From: Colwellia sp. M166
GTDB lineage: Bacteria; Pseudomonadota; Gammaproteobacteria; Enterobacterales; Alteromonadaceae
Length of the DNA stretch: 64,000 bases
Direction of reading: 5' to 3'
Assembly (NCBI RefSeq): GCF_024585285.1
Contig: NZ_CP040755.1
Span: 558,001-622,000 of the forward strand
In this document: one piece after another, positions 19,214 to 28,308 of the stretch
Layout of the letters: each line of letters starts with the position of its first letter
How positions within the stretch are numbered: position 1 is the stretch's first letter
Position numbers and translations under genes: made by a program
Notes under the pieces: generated by a model
The model's database searches: none
Seen by the model: the letters and a program-made list of their open reading frames with translations, nothing else
Told to the model about the DNA's origin: nothing

Positions 19214-20317
19214 ATGACACAGCAAACATCAGCGGTAAGCCAATCTATGTCTGATACCATCGGCAATAATAGCAATCAAGCTAGCAGCGAAATTCGCCAT
19301 AATTGGCAAGCACATGAAGTTAAAGCCCTGTTTGATATGCCATTTAATGACTTGATGTTTAAAGCACAAGTTATTCACCGTGCAAACTTTAATCCTAATG
19401 AAGTGCAGGTCAGTACCTTATTGTCGATTAAAACGGGTGCCTGTCCAGAAGATTGCAAATATTGCTCACAAAGTTCACGATACAAAACCGATATCGATAA
19501 AGAACGCTTAATGGCAGTTGAAAAAGTGCTTGAAGCTGCACAAGTGGCAAAAGATCAAGGTTCAACGCGTTTCTGCATGGGCGCAGGTTGGCGTAATCCA
19601 AAAGCAAGAGATATGCCATTAGTGGTAGAAATGGTGAAGGGCGTAAAAGCACTCGGGCTTGAAACCTGTATGACATTAGGTATGTTATCTGCTGACCAAG
19701 CCGATGAATTGCAAGGCGCAGGTTTAGACTATTACAATCATAATTTAGATACCTCACCAGAGCATTATAATCAAATTATTACCACACGTACTTATCAAGA
19801 CCGTTTAGATACTTTAACCAATGTCAGAAGTTCAGGTATGAAAGTTTGTAGTGGCGGTATTGTTGGCTTAGGGGAAGAAAGCAAAGACCGAGCGTCATTA
19901 CTTGCGCAGCTAGCAAACCTTTCACCGCAACCAGAAAGTGTACCTATTAATATGTTAGTTAAGATTGAAGGTACGCCGTTATCTGATGTTGCTGACTTAG
20001 ATCACTTTGAATTTATTCGTTGTATAGCTGTGGCACGTATCATGATGCCTAAAAGCCATGTTCGCTTGTCAGCTGGACGCGATGCCATGAATGAACAAAT
20101 GCAAGCCATGTGCTTTCTAGCCGGAGCAAATTCAATATTTTACGGTTGTAAATTATTGACTACAGGCAACCCAGAAGCAAATAAAGACATGATGTTATTT
20201 GAGCGCTTAGGTATCAATACTGAAACGATAGCTAGCTCAGACGTTGATGATGAAAAACTTAAAACCGCAGTCATTGATCAACAAAATAGTGACTTATTCT
20301 ATAACGCTGTCAATTAA
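19214..20317 (+). CDS. bioB: Biotin synthase
   Basis: A 367-residue radical SAM enzyme inserting sulfur into dethiobiotin. The CxxxCxxC cluster motif is CPEDCKYC (residues about 77-84), followed by SQSSRYKT. The [2Fe-2S]-ligand and substrate regions [23 protein letters not shown] and the conserved [10 protein letters not shown] near residue 290 are all present. It has a somewhat long, Gln/Ser-rich N-terminal extension. First gene of bioB-F-C-D; bioF starts 5 nt after its stop. Confidence 0.97.
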   Translation: MTQQTSAVSQSMSDTIGNNSNQASSEIRHNWQAHEVKALFDMPFNDLMFKAQVIHRANFNPNEVQVSTLLSIKTGACPEDCKYCSQSSRYKTDIDKERLMAVEKVLEAAQVAKDQGSTRFCMGAGWRNPKARDMPLVVEMVKGVKALGLETCMTLGMLSADQADELQGAGLDYYNHNLDTSPEHYNQIITTRTYQDRLDTLTNVRSSGMKVCSGGIVGLGEESKDRASLLAQLANLSPQPESVPINMLVKIEGTPLSDVADLDHFEFIRCIAVARIMMPKSHVRLSAGRDAMNEQMQAMCFLAGANSIFYGCKLLTTGNPEANKDMMLFERLGINTETIASSDVDDEKLKTAVIDQQNSDLFYNAVN

Positions 20318-20322
20318 GTGTT

Positions 20323-21483
20323 ATGGCGTTTAATTTTTTAACTGCCGATGTTGAACAACAAAAACAATGTGCGCGATATCGCGCACGTCAGTGCGTTGCT
20401 GAGCAAAATGGTCGTTATGTCAAGATTAATGATAAAAGCTATTTAAACTTTTCATCAAATGACTATCTTGGCTTAAATCATCATCGAGAAATAAACCAAG
20501 CATTATCCGTTGGCGCCGAAAGGTTTGGCACTTGTGCTAGTGGCTCAAGTTTAATTACCGGTTACTCTTATGCACACCAAGCATTAGAACACGATATTTG
20601 TGATTGGTTAAATAAGCCAAAATGTTTACTCTTTGCGAGCGGATTTTCTGCAAATAGTGCTTTAATGCAGGCATTAGGGCATGAAAGCAGCCAACTTTAT
20701 TTAGATAAGTTGAGTCATGCTTCATTGATCGATGGGGCACGGTCGAGTGCTGCGAAAGTAAAACGCTTTTTGCATAATGATATTGAGCAACTACAACGCT
20801 TTTTAGCAAAAAACCAGCAAACTGAAAATCAAGATAATGAATTAAATCAGGTCATTGTTTCTGAAGGTGTTTTTAGTATGGATGGCGATCAGGCTGACGT
20901 GGCTAATTTAGCAAAAATAGCACAACAACATCAAGCTTTGCTATATTTAGACGATGCCCACAGTATCGGTGTTATTGGCAATAAAGGCCAAGGCAGTTCC
21001 AGTTTAGCGGATATCGATGTTGTTATGGCAACATTTGGTAAAAGTATCGCAACCAGTGGTGCCTTTGTCGCCTGCGATAATAACTTAGCCGAATATTTGA
21101 TAAATTTTTCTCGGCATTATATTTATTCAACGGCGATATCTCCGGCCTTAGCTTGGGCGACAAAAAAGAGTATTGAAATTATTCAAACTGAGCATTGGCG
21201 TCGTGAAAAAATTATTGAACTGAGTAAATTGCTTACTGAAAAGCTTGATAAAAAAATAAAGTTAATTGAGAACTCATCATCAATTCATGCCATTGTCATT
21301 GGTGATGAGATCACCACACTGGATGTTTGTCAGCAATTACGAAATAAAGGCATTTGGCTCAGTGCTATTCGCCCTCCGACCGTTCCACAAAATAGCTCAA
21401 GGTTACGTGTTACTATAACTGCGAGCCATGAAGTTAAAGATATCAATTACTTAGCTAATTGTATCAATGAGGTTATACAATAA
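20323..21483 (+). CDS. bioF: 8-amino-7-oxononanoate synthase
   Basis: A 386-residue PLP enzyme of the alpha-oxoamine synthase family joining pimeloyl-ACP and alanine. Motifs: NFSSNDYLGL, the glycine-rich CASGSSLITGYS, LYLDDAHSIGVIG, and the PLP lysine in VVMATFGKSIATSGAF. It is about the usual length. Its stop overlaps the bioC start by one base (TAATG). Confidence 0.95.
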   Translation: MAFNFLTADVEQQKQCARYRARQCVAEQNGRYVKINDKSYLNFSSNDYLGLNHHREINQALSVGAERFGTCASGSSLITGYSYAHQALEHDICDWLNKPKCLLFASGFSANSALMQALGHESSQLYLDKLSHASLIDGARSSAAKVKRFLHNDIEQLQRFLAKNQQTENQDNELNQVIVSEGVFSMDGDQADVANLAKIAQQHQALLYLDDAHSIGVIGNKGQGSSSLADIDVVMATFGKSIATSGAFVACDNNLAEYLINFSRHYIYSTAISPALAWATKKSIEIIQTEHWRREKIIELSKLLTEKLDKKIKLIENSSSIHAIVIGDEITTLDVCQQLRNKGIWLSAIRPPTVPQNSSRLRVTITASHEVKDINYLANCINEVIQ

Positions 21484-22265
21484 TGCCCAAAATGACTAGT
21501 CGTTATAAAATAGCGAAATCTTTTGGTTCTGCCAGCGCATCTTATGATATATCAGCACGTTTACAACGTTATAGTGGCAAACATTTAATGCCATGGTTAC
21601 CTAATCGCAATGACTTAACGGTGTTAGATTTGGGCTCAGGAACTGGTTTTTTTACTGACCTTTTAGCCAGCAGCTATCAGCAAGTTATGGGCTTAGATAT
21701 ATCAAAAGATATGCTGATATTTGCTCAAGAAAATCGCAATCAAGCTATTTGTTGGTTAGAGGCCGATGCCTATAAGATACCGTTACAAGATAATAGCATT
21801 GATTTTATTTATTCTAACTTGATGATCCAGTGGTGTGATCCATTAGATTTAGTTTTAAACGAAGTGATGAGAGTTTTGAAGCCTGGCGGACTTTTCATCT
21901 TTAGTACTCTGGTTAATGGCACATTATTTGAGTTAAAGTCAGCGTGGGCACAAGTTGATGATGATCAACACGTGATCGATTTTAAAGCAGAGCGTGAAGT
22001 TAGAGCATTGTTGAATGGGCCAGACCGCAAATTATTGGAAGCTAAACAACAAGATATTATTTTAGAATATGAAAATGTTTTGCATCTTGCTCATGAATTA
22101 AAAAGTCTTGGTGCTAATCATGTTCCTAAGAAACAAGGTAAGGGCTTAGCGGGTAAAGATAAATGGCAAAAAATGACTAAAAGTTATCAAGATTTTTTAG
22201 AGCCAAATAATATTTATCCAGCTACTTATAAAGTTTTTTCGGGCTTAGTGGTTAAGCTGAGCTAA
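21483..22265 (+). CDS. bioC: Malonyl-ACP O-methyltransferase
   Basis: A 260-residue SAM-dependent methyltransferase. It opens biotin synthesis by methylating malonyl-ACP so that fatty-acid enzymes can build pimelate. The N-terminal IAKSFGSASASYDISARLQR and motif I VLDLGSGTGFFTDLLA (residues about 43-58) are typical; motif II DNSIDFIYSNLMIQWC follows. No bioH-type esterase is present in the window, so that step is encoded elsewhere. Confidence 0.93.
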   Translation: MPKMTSRYKIAKSFGSASASYDISARLQRYSGKHLMPWLPNRNDLTVLDLGSGTGFFTDLLASSYQQVMGLDISKDMLIFAQENRNQAICWLEADAYKIPLQDNSIDFIYSNLMIQWCDPLDLVLNEVMRVLKPGGLFIFSTLVNGTLFELKSAWAQVDDDQHVIDFKAEREVRALLNGPDRKLLEAKQQDIILEYENVLHLAHELKSLGANHVPKKQGKGLAGKDKWQKMTKSYQDFLEPNNIYPATYKVFSGLVVKLS

Positions 22266-22316
22266 ATAACTCAGTCTTAACTCACTAATTGCAATACACC
22301 TTTAAGAGTTTCCAAT

Positions 22317-23039
22317 ATGTTGAAAATATTCATTACAGCCACTGATACCGACGCCGGTAAAACTTATGCAGCACAAGCTTTGGTAAATGCCTTTGTGGTA
22401 AACAATATAAAAGTTGCCGTATATAAGCCAATATCTGCAGGCTGTCAGTATGTCAATAATGAACTCGTTAATGAAGATGCTTTGTTATTACTCAAACAAG
22501 CTAATTGCCAACAGACAGTTTTACAAATTAACCCTATTGCTTTTGAACCAGCCATTGCACCTCATATTGCCGCAATTCAATTACAGCAAACAATAAATTT
22601 AACTGACATAAAACAAGGCTATGACGATATCATTGCCTTAGAGCCCGAAATTATTATTTGTGAAGGCGCAGGGGGATGGCGTTTACCTTTGGGGCATGGT
22701 AACTATCTTTCAGAATTTGTACAAGCAACTCAGCAAAATGTAATACTTATCGTTAATATGAAACTTGGTTGCTTAAATCATGCAATATTAACCTATCAAG
22801 CCATTGTGGCCGATGGTCTTAATTGTTTGGGCTGGATCGCCAATTGTCCAGAAAGCATGCCATATTTAACAGAAAATATTGCTGAATTAACTGAGCTTTT
22901 ACCGGTGCCAAAACTAGCAGAACTAGCTTTTGAACAAGATATCAAACAAGCCGCAAAGAAAATTAATATTTCCCTAATAACAGAGCAATTTAATTTAACC
23001 TCTGTTACACAAGTGAATCTTACCAATAGTTATAAATAG
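22317..23039 (+). CDS. bioD: Dethiobiotin synthetase
   Basis: A 240-residue P-loop enzyme forming the ureido ring of dethiobiotin from DAPA, CO2 and ATP. The Walker A is ATDTDAGKT (residues about 8-16), followed by VAVYKPISAGCQ. The EGAGGWRLPL motif marks the second substrate loop. It closes the bioBFCD operon, 51 nt after bioC, and is followed by a terminator. Confidence 0.95.
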   Translation: MLKIFITATDTDAGKTYAAQALVNAFVVNNIKVAVYKPISAGCQYVNNELVNEDALLLLKQANCQQTVLQINPIAFEPAIAPHIAAIQLQQTINLTDIKQGYDDIIALEPEIIICEGAGGWRLPLGHGNYLSEFVQATQQNVILIVNMKLGCLNHAILTYQAIVADGLNCLGWIANCPESMPYLTENIAELTELLPVPKLAELAFEQDIKQAAKKINISLITEQFNLTSVTQVNLTNSYK

Positions 23040-23043
23040 TTTT

Positions 23044-23075
23044 AACGCTTGTAATATATCGTTATTACAAGCGTT
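23044..23075 (+). terminator. Terminator of the bioBFCD operon
   Basis: AACGCTTGTAAT and its exact complement ATTACAAGCGTT enclose an 8-nt loop and are followed by TTATATTTT. It starts 5 nt after the bioD stop codon and may also serve the convergent pepE. Confidence 0.8.
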
Positions 23076-23098
23076 TATATTTTAAACAAAAATCAATT

Positions 23099-23836
23099 TT
23101 ACTTAAGCAAACTGTCTAAGTTAGAGTCAGTGGTAATGACTGATTTATTGTTGCCTTTAAACAAAAAACCATCAGCATCTTTGTCAGTATCAGATAAACC
23201 AGACACTAATGCCATGGTGTTGTCTTTAATATCTAATCCCGTACCTTCAACAATGGCCACAATCGGTGTGGTTTCATTGAGCACCATAAATTCTGCTAAG
23301 CGTTGGGCACGTGTCTCACCATTATGACCCGGTGGATTATGATCAGTATAATGAGGATTGAGCTGAAAATTAACAAGCTGTAAAGCATCAAAACTTTTCG
23401 GTTCAATTATTGGCATATCATTGGTTGTACGTATTGAAAGGCCAGCGACATTAGAGCCTGCACTCCAGCCAATATAAGGTATACCTTGAGTAACTTTATC
23501 TTGAATGGCTTTGATAAGATTGTGTTGATACAACTGATGTAATAAATGAAAAGTATTACCACCGCCAACTGCTATCGCTTTGGCGGTATTAATTGCCTTA
23601 ACTGGATCGTCAAACTTATGAATACCTTTTACGGTAATACCGCTATCAATGAGGGCACTTTGTACCATAGCCGTGTAGTCATCATAGTTTACAGTAACGC
23701 CAGCATAGGGAATAAATAATAGCTCGCTAACACCATTTAATTTTGCCTTTATCAGCGACAAAGCATGTTGCAAATATTTTGTATCACCAACACGAGAGCT
23801 ACTTAGCAGCAATAAGTTTGCATTTTCAATGGTCAA
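23099..23836 (-). CDS. pepE: Dipeptidase E (alpha-aspartyl dipeptidase)
   Basis: A 245-residue S51-family peptidase that cleaves Asp-X dipeptides. The nucleophile-elbow serine is in YIGWSAGSNVAG (residues about 124-135), after the AVGGGNTFHLLHQL substrate loop. NPHYTDHNPPGHNGETRAQRLAEF is the usual family block and supplies the catalytic His. Cytosolic, full length, probably monocistronic. Confidence 0.93.
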   Translation of the reverse strand: MTIENANLLLLSSSRVGDTKYLQHALSLIKAKLNGVSELLFIPYAGVTVNYDDYTAMVQSALIDSGITVKGIHKFDDPVKAINTAKAIAVGGGNTFHLLHQLYQHNLIKAIQDKVTQGIPYIGWSAGSNVAGLSIRTTNDMPIIEPKSFDALQLVNFQLNPHYTDHNPPGHNGETRAQRLAEFMVLNETTPIVAIVEGTGLDIKDNTMALVSGLSDTDKDADGFLFKGNNKSVITTDSNLDSLLK

Positions 23837-23957
23837 TTTTTTAACCTTTTATTTATTTTAAAGAGCGCTCATTTTACCTGATTTAGGCCTCGAAGTTTAT
23901 TAATTCTTGCTGGCTATTTAAAATATAACGTGCAGTTACAAAGCAATAAAACTATTT

Positions 23958-24362
23958 CTAGTGACATAACTCAGCAATGCAAGCCATAGCAATAAAACCA
24001 GAGCGTGTTTTGTGATCTGAAGATTTAGCCACCCGATCATCAATTTGTTTTATTAATAATTCAGGCAGGGTCACGTTTATCTTATGACTTTTGCCCATGT
24101 AAGGAACAATATCAAAATCAAGTACCGCCCAAATAGGTGAGATAGCTGTAGACATCAACATATGATGTTCAATCGTTTTCGCTTGTGGCACTTGTTCGCC
24201 ATATTCCACCAGAATTTTTAAGTGTGCTGCCATTGCTTCATTTAGCAATAGAAGTCCCTCATCTATCGTTATTGCTTTCACCTTACAACCAGGCAAATCA
24301 ACAATTGAAAACAGATAATTTTTTTCTTCGTTATTACGTAACACCAAAACTGGATATTTCAT
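23958..24362 (-). CDS. HicB-family antitoxin-like protein without a HicA partner
   Basis: A 134-residue protein with an N-terminal HicB fold (residues 1-65: YLFSIVDLPGCKVKAITIDEGLLLLNEAM) and a C-terminal ribbon-helix-helix DNA-binding part (KINVTLPELLIKQIDDRVAKS, then RSGFIAMA). HicB proteins inhibit the mRNase HicA and repress their own promoter. No HicA-size frame lies on either side. AGGA precedes the ATG by about 8 nt. Upstream is an unusual array of short repeats that may be its operator. It could be a domesticated regulator or a left-over antitoxin. Confidence 0.75.
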   Translation of the reverse strand: MKYPVLVLRNNEEKNYLFSIVDLPGCKVKAITIDEGLLLLNEAMAAHLKILVEYGEQVPQAKTIEHHMLMSTAISPIWAVLDFDIVPYMGKSHKINVTLPELLIKQIDDRVAKSSDHKTRSGFIAMACIAELCH

Positions 24363-24393
24363 AATTTCGTCCTTTATTTGTTAACTTGAAACT

Positions 24394-24509
24394 ATAACCC
24401 CAATAACCTCATATGTAAACATATTGATAACCCTGAGAGTTATCAATACGCATTTATCGCAACCCCAGTAACTCCCTGTCAAGTATTAAAAACAACTCCA
24501 GCAACTCTA
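24394..24509. repeat. Array of eight short AAC-CC motifs with 32-33-bp period upstream of hicB-like gene
   Basis: A 9-bp motif of the form R-Y-AAC-Y-C-C/T-A occurs in pairs: ATAACCCCA-ATAACCTCA, ATAACCCTG facing an inverted ATAACTCTC, GCAACCCCA-GTAACTCCC, and ACAACTCCA-GCAACTCTA. The pairs begin near 24396, 24429, 24461 and 24494, a repeat of 33, 32 and 33 bp, close to three helical turns. The second pair is a palindrome, GATAAC-N7-GTTATC. It lies 32 bp upstream of the hicB-like start. An operator array for a ribbon-helix-helix protein is the simplest reading, by inference. Confidence 0.6.
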
Positions 24510-24944
24510 TTGTGTTTAGTTGGTAAATGTTCACTTCGGGTCTAGCTAATTATTTATGGTAATTAATTTTTACGGAGGTTAATTACTTTATTAAACTCGA
24601 TAATCGGTGTGAATGGTTAAGCATTGATACTTGTAGGGTTATTGAATGGCTTTGTTTGCTTTTTCTAAACTATTTATCAATGCTCTATTGTTATTATTAA
24701 GCCTGTATCAAATCGTTGAAATAAACTTTTTATAAAAAATTTCAGTTTAGCATCGAAATAATTCCATGAAATATTGCTGTGATTGCGGATAATTTAAGCA
24801 CAGTAATACCTGTATTTAGTGGCGTAGATTTGTGCTTATTTTATGAGGGCTAATTAGGGGCTGTTGATAATTATTTAATTGAACTGTCAGAGCTTAAGCA
24901 AACAGAACTTATGTTAATGAATATTTTTTAGTATTGAAATCAAT
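24510..24944. other. Gene-free stretch upstream of the repeat array
   Basis: About 435 bp of AT-rich sequence with stops in all frames and no gene I can support. It lies between the hicB-like gene's upstream repeats and the terminator of the ferredoxin reductase gene. It may hold decayed sequence (perhaps the lost toxin partner), but no toxin fragment was recognised. Confidence 0.45.
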
Positions 24945-24989
24945 AAATTTGTTAGCGTTTTCATTGTTAAAACTGACGCTAACAAATTT
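24945..24989 (-). terminator. Hairpin downstream of the ferredoxin-NADP reductase gene
   Basis: A 13-14-bp stem AAATTTGTTAGCGT / ACGCTAACAAATTT around a 17-nt loop, 23 nt beyond the fpr stop on the minus strand. The trailing tract is AT-rich rather than a pure T-run. Confidence 0.65.
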
Positions 24990-25012
24990 TCTATTATAAG
25001 TTAAGCTTGTAC

Positions 25013-25786
25013 TTACCAATAGTTTTCAAAACTAAAATGTCCTTTGGAGCGCCTTAAATGTTTTGCAAAGCCAAGGGCTAACAATACATCTCGGGTGTCA
25101 TGTACCATGGCAGGGTTTCCACATAAGTAAAAAAAGCTATTGTGTTTATCAGGAAATAAGTTCGCTGCTTGCATTAAACGACCATCACGCAATAGTGCTG
25201 GAATTCTACCTGAAAGTATATGCTGATGTTTTTCCCGAGAAACTATTGGAATATAAGTCAGTTTCCCGCGGTATTCTTGCTGTAAATTAGCGATAAGCTC
25301 TTGGTAAACTAATTCTTGGGATGTGCGAACTGCATGAACTAAAACAAGTTTTTTAAAACGTATCTTACTTTCATGCTCAGACAGAAGTGAAAGAAAAGGC
25401 CCAATGGCTGTACCAGTTGAAAGCAACCAAAGTTCTGTGGCAGTTTCAGGAATTTCATTTAAGGTCATAAAGCCACTAGGCTTTTCACCAACATAAACCT
25501 CATCACCAAGCTGAAGTTGAGCAAGTTTAGGACTTAAATCACCACTAGAAACATCTATAATAAGAAACTCCAAACAGTTTTTACCAAGACGATGGTTAGG
25601 CGAGTTAACAAAAGAATAGGCGCGTCTGTGCCAATCACCATTATTACCTTTTAATGCAAGTTTAGTAAATTGTCCTGCGAGGTAAGGAGCAATATTGGCT
25701 TTAACCGTGATAGAGAATTCATTGTTAGTCCACTGTTTATAGTCTATGACTTTACCTTGAACAAAACCGGTGAGCATTGTTGTCAT
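25013..25786 (-). CDS. fpr: Ferredoxin--NADP reductase
   Basis: A flavoprotein of about 257 residues passing electrons between NADPH and ferredoxin or flavodoxin. The FAD-binding RRAYSF motif is at residues about 54-60, the NADP phosphate loop is STGTAIGPFLSLL, and the C-terminus HFSFENYW has the aromatic end typical of bacterial Fpr. The ATG at 25786 is chosen over the GTG at 25789 because GGGAGA lies at the right distance from it. Monocistronic. Confidence 0.93.
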   Translation of the reverse strand: MTTMLTGFVQGKVIDYKQWTNNEFSITVKANIAPYLAGQFTKLALKGNNGDWHRRAYSFVNSPNHRLGKNCLEFLIIDVSSGDLSPKLAQLQLGDEVYVGEKPSGFMTLNEIPETATELWLLSTGTAIGPFLSLLSEHESKIRFKKLVLVHAVRTSQELVYQELIANLQQEYRGKLTYIPIVSREKHQHILSGRIPALLRDGRLMQAANLFPDKHNSFFYLCGNPAMVHDTRDVLLALGFAKHLRRSKGHFSFENYW

Positions 25787-26019
25787 CACATTCTCCCATA
25801 AACTGTATTCCTATAGCGTTAACTTTAGCACGGGTAACTAGCTATAAAGCGGTGCTTTTTTTAAACCATAAGTCAGTATTTTAATCATAGCTATAATTTA
25901 TCTAGTTTGGCATCGCTTTTATATCATAAATAAAGCTATATTTTTATGTTGTTGATATTTAATGAGATAAATAATGATTTATTTTAAATACAGACCCGAC
26001 AAAGGTAACACGTAACTAT

Positions 26020-26922
26020 TTAATTGGACAGTTTATGTTTTTCAACATCATTAAGATTAATTGAATATGCATTGCCACCAATACCATGGAACTCCTCATC
26101 AGTAAAAATGATAATATTTTCATCGCGAAAAGTAATCGCTTCTTTTTGGGTCACAATACCCAAATCAATGCGGTACTTATCACCAGAGAAAAAATCATCA
26201 CCATGCCAATTTTCAAATAACCAAATTCGTTGAGAGTCTAACAGTGCAAGCCTCTTTCTGCTCGGACTCAATGCTGCTGAAGTTATCCAACATAATTTTT
26301 CCGCGATGGTGCAGGTTTTAAATTTACTTATTTTTTTGGCATCATAGTTGGCCGCATGATCGCCAATTTTATATAAGCTTGTTATGCCATTGAAGGGGAC
26401 CGTGCGATTTTTAGTAAATAAATAAAGATGTTTTTTATAGAAGACGAATGCTTCAACATCGAATTCCATTTCGTGTGCTTTAGGTGGAAAGCTGGTATGT
26501 TCAGGATAGGTAAACTTGATGATCTCTGCTTGAGTTGTTACTGACTTTATATCAATAGGGTTTTCAATTTTATATATTGTTAACCATTTACGTAAATTAT
26601 CATTATTACCAAAGTCACCTAAAAAGAAATGGCCAAAGTCGTCTTGGGTCATGTCTTCCCAATCAATATTCTTTGCGTTAGTGATGGTTATTTCTCGATC
26701 GATACCGCCAGTTTTATTAATTTGATATAGTTTTGCTTGATCACCACCGTCATTAATAGCCCAAAGTTTATTATTTTTATCAAACTCTATGCCTGATATT
26801 TCCTTTAACTGTGCATCGATAGTGGCATATTTATTTTTATATAGCTGATAGCTTGTTACAGCGACAATGATACTAACGGCAATAGCACTTCCAGTAAAAA
26901 ATCCGGCGATTGTTTTTTTCAT
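26020..26922 (-). CDS. Secreted or membrane-anchored beta-propeller-like protein, unknown function
   Basis: About 300 residues. An N-terminal signal anchor (KKTIAGFFTGSAIAVSIIVAVTSY) precedes a repeat-rich beta part with EISGIEFDKNNKLWAINDGG, then NIDWEDMTQDDFGHFFLGDFGNN (a calcium-site-like Asp-rich stretch), EAFVFYKKHLYLFTKN, and CWITSAALSPSRKRLALL. The spaced blade-like motifs suggest a six-bladed propeller similar to SdiA-regulated/esterase-like phytase-fold proteins. The start is either an ATG at 26922 or a TTG at 26937; the ATG gives the cleaner signal. Function unknown. Confidence 0.6.
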   Translation of the reverse strand: MKKTIAGFFTGSAIAVSIIVAVTSYQLYKNKYATIDAQLKEISGIEFDKNNKLWAINDGGDQAKLYQINKTGGIDREITITNAKNIDWEDMTQDDFGHFFLGDFGNNDNLRKWLTIYKIENPIDIKSVTTQAEIIKFTYPEHTSFPPKAHEMEFDVEAFVFYKKHLYLFTKNRTVPFNGITSLYKIGDHAANYDAKKISKFKTCTIAEKLCWITSAALSPSRKRLALLDSQRIWLFENWHGDDFFSGDKYRIDLGIVTQKEAITFRDENIIIFTDEEFHGIGGNAYSINLNDVEKHKLSN

Positions 26923-27129
26923 AAATTTAGAAACCAATTAAGTGTATAAATTACCTGGCGCGCAGCATAACAAGGAACTTTATAGATTACATGTTTCAAA
27001 TTGTATAAGTGTTTATTTTGGGATATCTGCAATAAATTGTAAATTTTTATTAATACGGACTTAAAAAACACCTCATTATCGAATTAACACTTATGCTTAA
27101 AGTAGGTTCGTTGTTTTCTCGGAGTGAAT

Positions 27130-28308
27130 ATGAAAAAGTTCATCAATTACTCACTTATAAGCACAGTATTAATCTTACTGATGGCTTGTCAGTCAACAAG
27201 CTCATTGATAAATTATCAAACTGAAGAAGCAGGCATGAGCCTTTTTCTGGATAATAAATTTAAGGGCCATCAGGATATAGTTGTTGAAACAGAGGCGGAA
27301 ATATTTGCCTTAAGTGAAGATATGCAACAGATGGTAAAAAGCATTAGCTCAGAGCGAGATACGCGTAAGAAAACCAATAAGTTACTGAGGACTTTTTTCA
27401 GCCCTGACAAGATCAACTTAGCCTATCAATCGGGTGCTAATGTAATTGCTGCGCAAGCATTTAAAGATAAAACCGCAAATTGTTTGTCGCTAACAATTAT
27501 GGCATACGCAATTGCAAAAGCAGCAAAATTAGATGTTGCTTTTCAACGTGTTGATATACCAGAGTATTGGGTACGTAATGGCAATGTTAACATGTTGACT
27601 GGCCATATTAATTTAACTGTATTTGAAGGGCCACTCCCACAAAAATTAGTCTTTTGGGAGCGTAGTGAAATTGAGATTGATTTTGATCCTTTTGTGCTTA
27701 AAAAGTCTTTCCCAAAACATAGAATTAATAAAAATACTGTACTTGCCATGTTTTATAATAATAAAGGCGCCAATGCCATGATAAATGGTAACTATTTAAG
27801 CGCTTATGCTTATTTTAAAGCAGCGATCGACACGGACTCACTTTTTTCTCCTGCTTGGGGTAACCTCGGTATTTTATATCGTTTCAAAGGTTTTCAACAA
27901 CCTGCCATTAACACCTACCGATATGCGATAAAATTAAACCGCGATAATTTAACTGCGATGTCGAATTTAAGCCTGTTGTTACACATTAATGGTAAATATG
28001 ACGAAGCGAAACAACTTGATAGTCAAATAATGCGCAAACGGGCAAATAATCCTTATTATTATGCACTGCTTGGGGATGAAAGATTGCATCAGGGAAATTA
28101 TAGTGAAGCGATAAACCACTATAAAAAAGCGATCAAGCTAGATGATAATATCCATGAGTTTTATTTTGGTTTAGCTAAAACCTATTTTATGTTAGATGAA
28201 ATAACAAAAGCCGAAAGCTATATAAAAAAGGCGATGAGGCATAATCGTATTTCTCAACTTGATAAACAATATTTGGTCAAGTTAAACCTATTAAAGCAAC
28301 TTGATTAG
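27130..28308 (+). CDS. Lipoprotein with transglutaminase-like and TPR domains
   Basis: About 392 residues. A lipoprotein signal with LLMAC lipobox is followed by a transglutaminase-like domain (residues about 60-190): the Cys lies in DKTANCLSLTIMAYAIAKA and a His in MLTGHINLTV. The C-terminal half has four to five TPR repeats (NGNYLSAYAYFKAAIDTD, AWGNLGILYRFKG, YYYALLGDERLHQGNYSEAI, and more). It may crosslink or cut peptides in the periplasm, or act only as a scaffold. GGAG is 6 nt before the ATG at 27130. The next gene, an M28 peptidase, overlaps its end by 8 nt. Confidence 0.75.
   Translation: MKKFINYSLISTVLILLMACQSTSSLINYQTEEAGMSLFLDNKFKGHQDIVVETEAEIFALSEDMQQMVKSISSERDTRKKTNKLLRTFFSPDKINLAYQSGANVIAAQAFKDKTANCLSLTIMAYAIAKAAKLDVAFQRVDIPEYWVRNGNVNMLTGHINLTVFEGPLPQKLVFWERSEIEIDFDPFVLKKSFPKHRINKNTVLAMFYNNKGANAMINGNYLSAYAYFKAAIDTDSLFSPAWGNLGILYRFKGFQQPAINTYRYAIKLNRDNLTAMSNLSLLLHINGKYDEAKQLDSQIMRKRANNPYYYALLGDERLHQGNYSEAINHYKKAIKLDDNIHEFYFGLAKTYFMLDEITKAESYIKKAMRHNRISQLDKQYLVKLNLLKQLD

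Noticed and set aside
17810..19225. Longer bioA form starting at 19225 or 19147
   Set aside because: It would overlap bioB and run through the shared control region; the extra N-terminus has no match to BioA.
24394..24509. Regularly spaced repeats that could be a CRISPR array
   Set aside because: The repeated part is only 9-18 bp and degenerate, only four units are present, and no cas gene lies near. A protein-binding array fits better.
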